Assembly (NCBI GenBank): GCA_900104855.1
Contig: FNSS01000001.1
Span: forward strand, 1,550,001-1,614,000
Origin: Rhizobiales bacterium GAS188
GTDB taxonomy: Bacteria; Pseudomonadota; Alphaproteobacteria; Rhizobiales; Beijerinckiaceae
DNA: 64,000 nt
Reading direction: 5' to 3'
Shown here one piece after another: positions 8,192 through 15,100 of the stretch. Every line of letters begins with the position of its first letter. Position 1 is the first letter of the stretch. Made by a program: the position numbers and the translations under genes. A model generated the notes under the pieces. That model did not search any database, was not told where the DNA came from, and saw nothing but the letters and a program-made list of their open reading frames with translations.

Positions 8192-9978
8192 CAGCCCTGC
8201 ACCGCAAAGCCCGGATTGCCGGTGACGCCCGTCACCCGCACGCTCTCCACCCGCGACGGCTCGACGCTTTTCATGTGGCGCAGATGGTTCGCGAGAATCT
8301 CGGAGGCCTCCCTGCCCTGCTGCTCGTTCACCGACGCCCATCCTGCGACCCGATAGCTCTTGCCGGCTTCGATCCTGCGCCCGTCATCGAGGGTCATGCC
8401 GGAAATCCGCTGACCGCTCGGCTCCAGCGGAGCACAGCTGTAGCGCAACCCGCCCACGCGCACCATGTCGCCGCCCTGCTGGTAATAGGGATCGGCATTG
8501 AAGAGGTTGTCGCAGACATCTTCGAGGACACTCTTGAGCGCCTCCCCCGTCATGCTCTGCACATAGACCTGCGAATAGGTCGTTGCCGTTTCGGCCAGCG
8601 CCTCCTCCATGGTGATCTCATCGCCGGGCAGGATGGTCGTGCCCCAGCGGAAACCCGGCGACAGGGCGATCTCGGCGTCGAGCTCGCTGCGCAACGCGCC
8701 GCAGATCACCTCGTCCATGCTGCCGTTGAAATTGCCTCGACGATAGAGCAGGCGGGCGGCCATCGAGAGCTTCTGTCCGAGGAAACCGGCATGCGGGGCG
8801 TGCAACCGCTCGATCAGCGCCGCCATCTCCGGGTCGGGTTTCAGCAGATCGGCATAGACCGGCAACAGCCGGTATCGAACATCCTTCACGGCACCCTTGC
8901 CGATGTCGAGATCGAGGACCGCGAGAAACTTGCCGTTCGAGCCAGCATTGGTCACCAGCGTCTTGCCGCGCGCATTGGCGACCGCGATGGGTTGCGGCAC
9001 TGCGTCATGCGTATGGCCACCCAGAATGACATCGATGCCCGTGACCCGGGAGGCGAGCTTGAGGTCGACATCCATGCCGTTATGCGACAGCAGCAGCACC
9101 GCATCGACCTTCTCGGCCTCGCGCAGCTCGTCGACGAGCTTCTGCAACTCGGCATCGCGGATGCCGAAGGTCCAATCGGGCACGAAGCGCTTCGGATGGG
9201 CAATGGGAACATAAGGAAAGGCCTGGCCGATCACGGCGACGCGATAGCCGCCCATCTCCTTGATGGTCGCGGGCTTGAACACCCGGCCCGACGCCGCATC
9301 GAAGGCCGGCGCGTCGTTGAAGGCGGCTTCCTCGGTGAGATAGACGTTCTGGGCCAGGAACTCGCCCTTGAACTTCGCGAGGTGCTGCCGCAGCACCTCC
9401 TCGCCATAGGTGAATTCCCAATGGCCGGTCAGCGCCTCGACGCCGAGGAGATTGGCAGCCTCCACCATGTCGGCGCCCTGCATGAGCTGAGCGAGACCGC
9501 TTCCCTGCAGCAGATCGCCGCCATCGAGGAGGAGCGCCCGGCCGCCCGGCGCCTCGCTGCGCAAGCGGTCGATGAGCGTCTTGAGATGGGCGAAGCCGCC
9601 GAGGCGTCCGAAGCGCCTGGCCGCGTCCTCGAAATCCAGGAAAGTGAAGGCATGCGCCAGGCGACCGCCCGCCTCGATGCCGAAGCGCTCGAGGAAGGCC
9701 CGCCCCACGAGATGCGGCGGCTTCCCCTGCATCGACGCGACGCCGATATTGACGCTCGGCTCGCGGAAATGGACGGGCTTGAGCTGCGCATGCGTGTCGG
9801 TCAGGTGCAGGATGCGCGCATTGCCGAAACGGGCCGCACCGTAGAGATCGTCCTCCGCAACGGCCTTGCCGATGCCGGGAATGATGGAGGGCGCGAGGCC
9901 TGCGAAGCTCGCCATGGCCATCAGTCGCAGCAGGTCGCGGCGATCGGGCTGCAGCGCGCCGCTTCTGCGCTTTTCCAT
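8191..9978 (-). CDS. soxB: SoxB, Mn-dependent S-sulfosulfanyl-L-cysteine sulfohydrolase
   Basis: A 595-aa metallophosphatase-fold enzyme. In the Sox pathway it hydrolyses sulfate from the SoxY-bound cysteine S-thiosulfonate in the periplasm. A Tat signal (RRDLLRLMAMASFAGLA) lies at residues 13-29. Metal motifs are LTDTHAQ (about 60), LDGGDLLQGSG, the SoxB signature TGHWEFTYG, LLSHNGMD and LGGHTHDA; a 5'-nucleotidase C-terminal domain follows. The start at 9978 is the ATG of MEKRRSG; the open frame upstream is a shadow of soxK. The start lies in a TGATG overlap with a six-triplet minicistron made by a 17-bp tandem duplication (see separate entry), and there is no good Shine-Dalgarno of its own. 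Confidence 0.95.
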   Translation of the reverse strand: MEKRRSGALQPDRRDLLRLMAMASFAGLAPSIIPGIGKAVAEDDLYGAARFGNARILHLTDTHAQLKPVHFREPSVNIGVASMQGKPPHLVGRAFLERFGIEAGGRLAHAFTFLDFEDAARRFGRLGGFAHLKTLIDRLRSEAPGGRALLLDGGDLLQGSGLAQLMQGADMVEAANLLGVEALTGHWEFTYGEEVLRQHLAKFKGEFLAQNVYLTEEAAFNDAPAFDAASGRVFKPATIKEMGGYRVAVIGQAFPYVPIAHPKRFVPDWTFGIRDAELQKLVDELREAEKVDAVLLLSHNGMDVDLKLASRVTGIDVILGGHTHDAVPQPIAVANARGKTLVTNAGSNGKFLAVLDLDIGKGAVKDVRYRLLPVYADLLKPDPEMAALIERLHAPHAGFLGQKLSMAARLLYRRGNFNGSMDEVICGALRSELDAEIALSPGFRWGTTILPGDEITMEEALAETATTYSQVYVQSMTGEALKSVLEDVCDNLFNADPYYQQGGDMVRVGGLRYSCAPLEPSGQRISGMTLDDGRRIEAGKSYRVAGWASVNEQQGREASEILANHLRHMKSVEPSRVESVRVTGVTGNPGFAVQG

Positions 9979-9995
9979 CAGAGTAGCTCGGCCAT
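9978..9995 (-). other. Minicistron MAELL between soxK and soxB, in a 17-bp tandem duplication
   Basis: Read on the minus strand, the soxK stop is TGATG. The ATG opens a frame Met-Ala-Glu-Leu-Leu-stop whose TGA again overlaps an ATG, the start of soxB. The DNA from GCCGAGCTACKCTGATG is present twice with a 17-bp period, so the last soxK codons have been duplicated. The overlaps would let one ribosome re-initiate twice. That it is translated is inference. Confidence 0.5.
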
Positions 9996-10306
9996 CAGCG
10001 TAGCTCGGCCGCTGTCCAGGCTTGCGCCTCGAGCTTGGACTGCGCGATCGATGCCTGCGCGAGCGCTTCGGCATTCCTGGCGAGGGCGAGGGCCTGATCG
10101 AATTCACCGGCGGACGCAGCCTTCTTCGCCGCGGCGAGTGCCTCCGCGGTCGCCGGCCATTGGTTCTTGAGCAAGCCCGCCTGGCGATTGGCCGTCTCGG
10201 CCGCCGCGTAGACGGTCTTGAAGTCGTCTTCGCCGCCGGCGCGGACGGCAAGTGTTGCCGCAAGCAGCATGGCGAGCGCCAAGGACAGAGCCATTCTGAC
10301 TTTCAC
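9995..10306 (-). CDS. soxK: SoxXA-binding protein (SoxK-like)
   Basis: A small exported protein of about 103 aa: a signal peptide (MALSLALAMLLAATLAVRA), then an all-helical Ala-rich domain with the WPATAEALAAAKKAASAGEFDQALALA pattern of SoxK/SAXB. Family knowledge: SoxK binds the SoxAX cytochrome and enhances its activity. It sits between soxA and soxB as in other sox operons. The start chosen is GTG at 10306, 4-5 nt after GGAGGGG; a GTG at 10321 overlapping the soxA stop (GTGA) is also open. The 3' end is partly duplicated downstream. Confidence 0.7.
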   Translation of the reverse strand: MKVRMALSLALAMLLAATLAVRAGGEDDFKTVYAAAETANRQAGLLKNQWPATAEALAAAKKAASAGEFDQALALARNAEALAQASIAQSKLEAQAWTAAELR

Positions 10307-10317
10307 CGACCCCTCCG

Positions 10318-11181
10318 TCACGGACGCGAGCCGGGGCCGGAGATCGGCAGCCCGTTGCTCATGAAGGACAGATAATATTCAACGTCGCGATAGAGCTCGT
10401 CTTGCGGCTCGAGCGGCGTTGAGCGCACCTGGCTGTTGCAGGTGATGAAGCGGCGGCTGATCGTGCCCATCCCGCCCCATTCGGAGCGATAGATCGGCAT
10501 CGCCGCCAGGATGCCGAGCCCCGGCGCGAGCATTTCGCCGCGCATACGCTCCCCCGGATTCTGCACATGGCAGCTCGCGCAGGAGAAATTGAGCTGGCCG
10601 CGCCGCGTATAGAAATACTGCTTGCCCTTGTCATAGGCTTCGCGGGCGCGAGGGTTGTTCGGGATCGTGATCGCAAAAGGTTTGCCGCGCGAGGTGAAAG
10701 CCATATAGGCGGTCACGTCTGCCATCTCGTCCTTGGTGTAGGAATAAGCCGCCTCGCCATTCACCTCGCGGCAGCGATTGATGGCAAGCTCCAAGGTCAC
10801 GACCTCTCCGGCCTTCTCGTCGAAAACGGGATAGTTCTGGCGCACCCCGATGCCCTTGTCGGGAAAGCAATCCGCATAGGTCTTGCCGTTCTTGAACGGC
10901 GTCTCGAACAGCTCCTTGCCGGCGTCGAGCGCGAAATCATAGGGCGGGAACTCCTCTTTCTCCACCCACTGCTTGCGCATATCGGCATTCATCGAATAGG
11001 GCCCGTTGACGAAGTCGTTCAACGGCACGGACGGGAAGCGCTCGACGTAATAGGCGCGGAATGCCTTCAGATCGGCGTCGGGATCAGACAAGCCCGCTGC
11101 CCCCGCAGCCTGAAATCCGCCCAAGCAAAGCGCAGCAATGAGGTACGGCACGGCAACGACGAGCCAGCGTGAGCGCGGCAT
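10318..11181 (-). CDS. soxA: SoxA, L-cysteine S-thiosulfotransferase cytochrome subunit
   Basis: A 287-aa periplasmic c-type cytochrome which, with SoxX, joins thiosulfate oxidatively to the SoxY cysteine. After a signal peptide (WLVVAVPYLIAALCLGG) there is one haem site, CASCH, in the C-terminal half and the active-site Cys in RRFITCNSQVR, whose persulfidated thiolate ligates the haem. The N-terminal haem domain has no CxxCH; single cysteines in YADCFPD and INRCREV could form the disulfide known from mono-haem SoxA of Starkeya type. The start ATG at 11181 is preferred over upstream codons because the signal follows it directly. Confidence 0.95.
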   Translation of the reverse strand: MPRSRWLVVAVPYLIAALCLGGFQAAGAAGLSDPDADLKAFRAYYVERFPSVPLNDFVNGPYSMNADMRKQWVEKEEFPPYDFALDAGKELFETPFKNGKTYADCFPDKGIGVRQNYPVFDEKAGEVVTLELAINRCREVNGEAAYSYTKDEMADVTAYMAFTSRGKPFAITIPNNPRAREAYDKGKQYFYTRRGQLNFSCASCHVQNPGERMRGEMLAPGLGILAAMPIYRSEWGGMGTISRRFITCNSQVRSTPLEPQDELYRDVEYYLSFMSNGLPISGPGSRP

Positions 11182-11218
11182 CTTGCGGTCTCCTCCCGCC
11201 CCGTCTCGTGCGAGGGGC

Positions 11219-11530
11219 TTATTGGATCTTTGCGACAAGCGAATCGGCGGCGCCCTTATTGTCGACCCAGCTGACCCTGAGATCATCGCCCTTCTTGCCG
11301 CCGGCGAAGCTGAACTTCAGATAAGGGTCCTTGGACACTGCCGGTCCCCACATCGCGGTGAACACGATCCGCCCGTCATGCACGAAGCGCACGGTCTCGA
11401 TGTAATGGGGCGCAATGAGCTCGCCTTTGGCGTCCTTGACGAAGCCCGAATCCATCGGGTGCTGGATCAAGGACTGCACTTCGGTCATGTCGCCGCTCGA
11501 AAGGGCGCGAACCCGGATTGTCGATGCCAT
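11219..11530 (-). CDS. soxZ: SoxZ, thiosulfate oxidation carrier complex subunit
   Basis: A 103-aa immunoglobulin-like protein that pairs with SoxY to form the periplasmic sulfur-carrier complex. The pattern STIRVRALSSGDMTEVQSLIQHPMDSG with the later APHYIETVRF is diagnostic of SoxZ. There is no signal peptide, as usual: SoxZ is exported bound to Tat-targeted SoxY. It follows soxY by 26 bp; an upstream extension of the frame is antisense-like shadow and is rejected. Confidence 0.95.
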   Translation of the reverse strand: MASTIRVRALSSGDMTEVQSLIQHPMDSGFVKDAKGELIAPHYIETVRFVHDGRIVFTAMWGPAVSKDPYLKFSFAGGKKGDDLRVSWVDNKGAADSLVAKIQ

Positions 11531-11556
11531 CGAATCTTCCTCTGAAAAAGACTGTA

Positions 11557-12057
11557 TCAGCCGCCGCAGCCGCCGACCGTGACCTTGACCTCTTTGCTGG
11601 CGCTGAAGATCTTCCCGCCCGCTTCGACGAGGGCGACCACATTGGTCGTCTTCGCCATCTTGAGGCGGTTGGCGACTGCTGGCGCAGCGCCGGCCGGCAA
11701 TTTGTAGAAGGCAGCGAGCGAGAACGGGTTCTCCGCCACAAGGATCGCGATCGAGGTGACGCCAGCGAGGGTGCTCGTCACCGAAATGGGCACGACGGCG
11801 CCGTTCTCGGCGATCTCCGGCGCCTCGAGCTTCACCTTGTCGGAGGCCTCGGCCGTCTTGCCGAAGAGCGCTTTGATGGCGTCGGCCTCGCTCTTCTGCC
11901 CGAAAGCGTCCACGGGCCATTCGGATGCATCCTCAGCCAGCGCCTCGGTGAGGAAACCGAAAGCCGCAGCATTGCCGGCCGTCAGCCCGGCGAGGACAGC
12001 GCCTTTGAGCAGCAGACGGCGCGTCTCGTCGAGCCGATCGGCGGTTGCAGGTGTCAT
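11557..12057 (-). CDS. soxY: SoxY, thiosulfate oxidation carrier protein
   Basis: A 166-aa sulfur carrier. A Tat-type N-terminus (ETRRLLLKGAVLAGLTAG) is followed by the SoxY domain and ends in KVTVGGCGG. The Cys of this flexible C-terminal GGCGG arm carries the pathway intermediates between SoxXA, SoxB and SoxCD. The Tat signal has a standard RR-x-L-L-K core. The gene lies between soxX and soxZ on the minus strand. Confidence 0.97.
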   Translation of the reverse strand: MTPATADRLDETRRLLLKGAVLAGLTAGNAAAFGFLTEALAEDASEWPVDAFGQKSEADAIKALFGKTAEASDKVKLEAPEIAENGAVVPISVTSTLAGVTSIAILVAENPFSLAAFYKLPAGAAPAVANRLKMAKTTNVVALVEAGGKIFSASKEVKVTVGGCGG

Positions 12058-12088
12058 GAGGGCACTCCTCCTCGGATTGGTCGTTGCG

Positions 12089-12457
12089 CTACAGCGTGTA
12101 GAGGAAATCGACGATGGCGCTGATTTCCGGGTCGGACAGGATGAGGTTGCGCCCGAAAGGCGGCATCACCGTCTGGGGGTTCCGCCGGCTCTCATCGGTG
12201 AGGATCGAGACGAGGTCCTGGCGCTCGGGGAAGCGGGCCTTCATGTCCGCAAGCGGCGGCCCGATCGTGCCGGGCAGCTCGCCACCCTTGATCGCATGGC
12301 ATGACAGGCAATTTCCCTTGCCCCTGTCGAAAGCGAGGTCACGGCCCGCGGCGGCCGCGGATTGCGCCTGGGCCACCGGCGGAGACAGCGTCCATGCCGC
12401 GGCGCCGACGGACAGCACGATCGCCGCCGCGTATGGAAAGCCTCCTCGACGCCTCAC
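12089..12457 (-). CDS. soxX: SoxX, small c-type cytochrome subunit
   Basis: A mono-haem cytochrome of about 122 aa, partner of SoxA. The signal peptide (YAAAIVLSVGAAAWTLSPPVAQAQS) is followed by the haem site CLSCH in GKGNCLSCHAIKGG and a distal Met ligand in QTVMPPFGRN. The frame is open from GTG 12466, but the GTG at 12457 lies 8 nt after GGGAGG, whereas the upstream GTG overlaps that ribosome site; the shorter start is preferred. Confidence 0.93.
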   Translation of the reverse strand: MRRRGGFPYAAAIVLSVGAAAWTLSPPVAQAQSAAAAGRDLAFDRGKGNCLSCHAIKGGELPGTIGPPLADMKARFPERQDLVSILTDESRRNPQTVMPPFGRNLILSDPEISAIVDFLYTL

Positions 12458-12488
12458 TGCCCGCACCTCCCACTCTGCTTCCGCGTCA

Positions 12489-13199
12489 TCATTTGGCCAG
12501 CATATCGTCGAGCGTCCCGGTCGTGCGCGGCGTGAGAGCGCTTCCCTCGGCCGACGATATGATCTTCACATCCTTCGGGTCCACGCAATTCTGCATGCAG
12601 GCTTCGCTCCTGGTGTCGGGGCGCGGATCCTTCCAGACGAAATGATCGCGGTTCGGCATCTTGACCTTAGGGACGCTGTCGCGGTCGGCGACGAAATCGC
12701 CCTCGACGAGATTGTTGAGGTTGAGCACATAGGCCGTGATCCCATAGACCTGATCGGAGGTCAGGCTGTGCGGAGCCGGCATCGGCATGGCGCGGTTGAT
12801 GTAGTCGAACAGCGTCGGCGCGTAAGGCCAGTAGCTGCCGACCGTAGGCTCCGGCCGCTCGGCGGTCAGCGTTCCGTCGCCGCCGGCAAGTTTTGGGAAC
12901 CGCCCCTCGCCTTCCCCGAAAGTTCCATGGCAGGCGGCGCATTGCTCCGCGAACACCTCGGCGCCTTGCGTGATATTGCCCTTGCCGGGAGGCAGTCCGA
13001 CACCGTCGCCGCCACGCGCATCGATGTCCCAGCCGGCGATCTCGGCGGGCGTCGGCGTCCGTCCATAACCATAATGCGGCGTCTCGCCCGCCTGCGCCCA
13101 AGTCGCGAGCATTGACGACGCGAGCAGTGACGGCACGAGGACCGCTGCCGCGAGCACGGCCACGGCCAGCCGGCGGCGCAGCTCAGGCGAGCTGAACAT
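12489..13199 (-). CDS. soxD: SoxD-type cytochrome c, single-haem form
   Basis: A 236-aa periplasmic cytochrome c partner of SoxC. After a signal anchor or peptide (LAVAVLAAAVLVPSLLASSMLA) there is the SoxD pattern YGYGRTPTPAEIAGWDIDARGGDGVGLPPG and one haem site CAACHGTFGEGEGRFPKL; NRAMPMPAPHSL supplies the Met ligand. The di-haem SoxD of Paracoccus is about 150 residues longer; the second haem domain is absent here, but a CxxxC (EACMQNC) remains near the C-terminus. The start codon overlaps the soxC 3' end by 17 nt. Confidence 0.85.
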   Translation of the reverse strand: MFSSPELRRRLAVAVLAAAVLVPSLLASSMLATWAQAGETPHYGYGRTPTPAEIAGWDIDARGGDGVGLPPGKGNITQGAEVFAEQCAACHGTFGEGEGRFPKLAGGDGTLTAERPEPTVGSYWPYAPTLFDYINRAMPMPAPHSLTSDQVYGITAYVLNLNNLVEGDFVADRDSVPKVKMPNRDHFVWKDPRPDTRSEACMQNCVDPKDVKIISSAEGSALTPRTTGTLDDMLAK

Positions 13200-14469
13200 C
13201 GAGCACGCTCCCGTCCGGCTTCACCTGCCAGGTCTGAATCGCGTTGTTGTGATAGACGGAGTTCACGCCCCGCACCTTGCGCAACGCAGCGATCGTCGGC
13301 TGGACATAGCCCGTCTCGTCGGTCACGCGGGACTCGATGAGGGCCGGACCGCCATCCCATCTCCAGGGCAGCGTGAATCTCGTCAGCGCCTTGGACAGCA
13401 CCGGCTCCTCGAGCCTCGCTGGCTGGAAGTTCACGCCGCCGTCGAAGGAGATGTCGACCTGCCTGACCTTGCCGTTGCCGGTCCAGGCGAAGCCCCTGAT
13501 CTCGTAGAGCCCCGGGCCCGATAGTGGCTTTTCCGGACAGGGAAAGGTGATCACCGACTTCGCGTCGAGAAGCCAGGTGAAGCCGCGCGACGTGCCGTCC
13601 GCCATGAGATCGGTGTATTTCGACGTCTCCTCGCGCGTGAACCAGGGCTGGTCGCCGAGCTTGATGCGCCGTAGCCATTTGACGCTGAGATTGCCGGCCC
13701 AGCCCGGCACGACGAGGCGCAGCGGATAGCCCTGCTCGGGGCGCAGCGCCTCGCCGTTCTGCGCATAGGCGACGAGGCAATCGTCGAGGCATTTCTCGAT
13801 CGGCAGGCTGCGGTCCATATGGGCGCCGTCGGCCCCCTCGGCCAAAACCCATTTGGCCTCTTTCTTGAGGCCGACCTCGTCGAGCAAGGTCGAGAGCTTG
13901 ACGCCGGTCCAGGCGGCGCAGCTGATCATGCCATGCGTGAATTGCAGCGAGTTCAGCTGCGCGGCACGCCACTCCATGCCGCCATTCGCCGGACACTCGA
14001 TGAAATAGATGCGCGAGACCGAGGGGAACCGCATGATGTCGTTCATCGTCAGCAGCAGCGGACGCTCGACCAGCCCATGGATCATCAGCCGGTGCGTGTC
14101 CCGATCGACATCCGGCCGCCCCGAATGGTAGCGCTCGAAGAACAGGCCGTTCGGCGTGATGATGCCGTTCTGATCCTGGAGCGGCGAGAAGCTGACCGAG
14201 GATTGCGTTCCCGCCGTGAGCCAGGGGACGTTGCGCCGGATCACTCCGGCTTCCGCCTCGGCCGGCACGCCGTAAGGCCGGTCGACGACGCCCGGTCCCA
14301 TCGATTGCGACCAGACCGGATCAGCGGGCGGAGACGCCTCGGCGCTCGCGGCGCGCGCCTGCCGGCTCGCACCGAGCGCCAGCGCACCGCCTGCCGACGC
14401 GAATTTGAGGAAAGATCGGCGCCCGAGCGAAAGCTTGCGCGCATCCTCAGGCTTCGTCGGCCCGCTCAT
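13183..14469 (-). CDS. soxC: SoxC, sulfane dehydrogenase molybdopterin subunit
   Basis: A 428-aa sulfite-oxidase-family enzyme. SoxCD oxidises the sulfane sulfur left on SoxY, so its presence argues for complete oxidation to sulfate without sulfur globules. A Tat signal (RRSFLKFASAGGALALG) lies at residues 17-33. The Mo-ligating Cys is in FIECPANGGMEW and the dimerisation domain follows KWLRRIKL. The start chosen is ATG 14469 (MSGPTKPED); an ATG 39 nt upstream would move the Tat signal too far in. First gene of the sox operon; its promoter must lie in the 229 bp shared with the divergent regulator. Confidence 0.95.
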   Translation of the reverse strand: MSGPTKPEDARKLSLGRRSFLKFASAGGALALGASRQARAASAEASPPADPVWSQSMGPGVVDRPYGVPAEAEAGVIRRNVPWLTAGTQSSVSFSPLQDQNGIITPNGLFFERYHSGRPDVDRDTHRLMIHGLVERPLLLTMNDIMRFPSVSRIYFIECPANGGMEWRAAQLNSLQFTHGMISCAAWTGVKLSTLLDEVGLKKEAKWVLAEGADGAHMDRSLPIEKCLDDCLVAYAQNGEALRPEQGYPLRLVVPGWAGNLSVKWLRRIKLGDQPWFTREETSKYTDLMADGTSRGFTWLLDAKSVITFPCPEKPLSGPGLYEIRGFAWTGNGKVRQVDISFDGGVNFQPARLEEPVLSKALTRFTLPWRWDGGPALIESRVTDETGYVQPTIAALRKVRGVNSVYHNNAIQTWQVKPDGSVLDVQLA

Positions 14470-14582
14470 GGCGTGCCCCGGTCGACGCCCGAGTCGGGCC
14501 GCATGCATCCTCCCCGAAATAGCCGCGAGCGGATCGATGCCGATCGCTCATTGATTCATTCAGGCGTATCGGTGATATCTAA

Positions 14583-14598
14583 ATTAGTCAATGCTAAT
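14583..14598. promoter_or_regulatory. Inverted repeat, candidate operator of the sox regulator
   Basis: ATTAG-TCAATG-CTAAT, a perfect 5-bp inverted repeat with a 6-bp spacer. It lies in an AT-rich island between divergent soxC (start 14469) and the ArsR-type regulator (start 14699). Dimeric ArsR proteins bind such AT-rich dyads, so it is the best operator candidate; the assignment is inference. Confidence 0.5.
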
Positions 14599-14698
14599 GT
14601 ACTGGTGACACAGAGCTCACTTTGGACTGCCTGTCGCGGCGTTGCGATCGGTGCGGCTTGTGAGGTAAGGGACAGTGAGGCGCGCGGCGAGGGTGGCG

Positions 14699-15052
14699 AT
14701 GAGAGCTTCGGCGGCCCTACAGAAAAACTTGCAGCCGGCCGAGGCTTCGGAGCTCAAGAAGCTTGCCAAGCAGGCCGGCAAGGCGGCGCGGCTGCTCAAA
14801 TTGCTCGGCAATGAGAACCGGCTGTTGATCATGTGCCTCTTGGCGGTTCGCGGCGAGGTGACGGTCGGCGGCCTCGTCGAGGCCCTCGAGCTCAGCCAGT
14901 CGGCCTTGTCGCAGCATCTCGCGAGACTGCGCCGCGACGGCCTCATTGCCTTTCGTCGCCAGTCCCAGACGCTCCATTACCGGATCGCCGATCAGCGCGC
15001 CGCCCAGATTCTGGAAGTCCTCAAGGACATCTATTGCAAGGGCATGAAGTGA
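14699..15052 (+). CDS. ArsR-family regulator, SqrR/BigR-like candidate sulfide/persulfide sensor
   Basis: A 117-aa winged-helix repressor with the ArsR pattern KLLGNENRLLIMCLLAVRGEVTV, then the recognition helix LSQSALSQHLARLRRDGL. Two cysteines are present: in IMCLL (helix before the HTH) and in DIYCKG near the C-terminus. This is the two-Cys arrangement that forms a polysulfide bridge in SqrR/BigR persulfide sensors. Divergent from soxC, so it probably represses the sox operon until sulfane sulfur appears. The ATG at 14699 follows GAGGG; a GTG at 14675 is open but has a poor ribosome site. A functional name soxR would be plausible but is not assigned. Confidence 0.85.
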   Translation: MRASAALQKNLQPAEASELKKLAKQAGKAARLLKLLGNENRLLIMCLLAVRGEVTVGGLVEALELSQSALSQHLARLRRDGLIAFRRQSQTLHYRIADQRAAQILEVLKDIYCKGMK

Positions 15053-15100
15053 CGCGGCGCGCCATGCGCATCTTTGACAATCACAGGGAAGGCCCGCGTC

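Noticed and set aside
8068-10170. A 700-codon open frame on the plus strand, antisense to soxB
   Set aside because: It lies opposite a gene with full SoxB motifs. Its composition is rich in His, Arg, Glu and Asp with no family pattern, as expected for the opposite strand of a high-GC gene.
14675-14698. GTG start 24 nt upstream for the ArsR-type regulator
   Set aside because: The ATG at 14699 has GAGGG at good spacing, whereas the GTG has a poorly spaced purine stretch.
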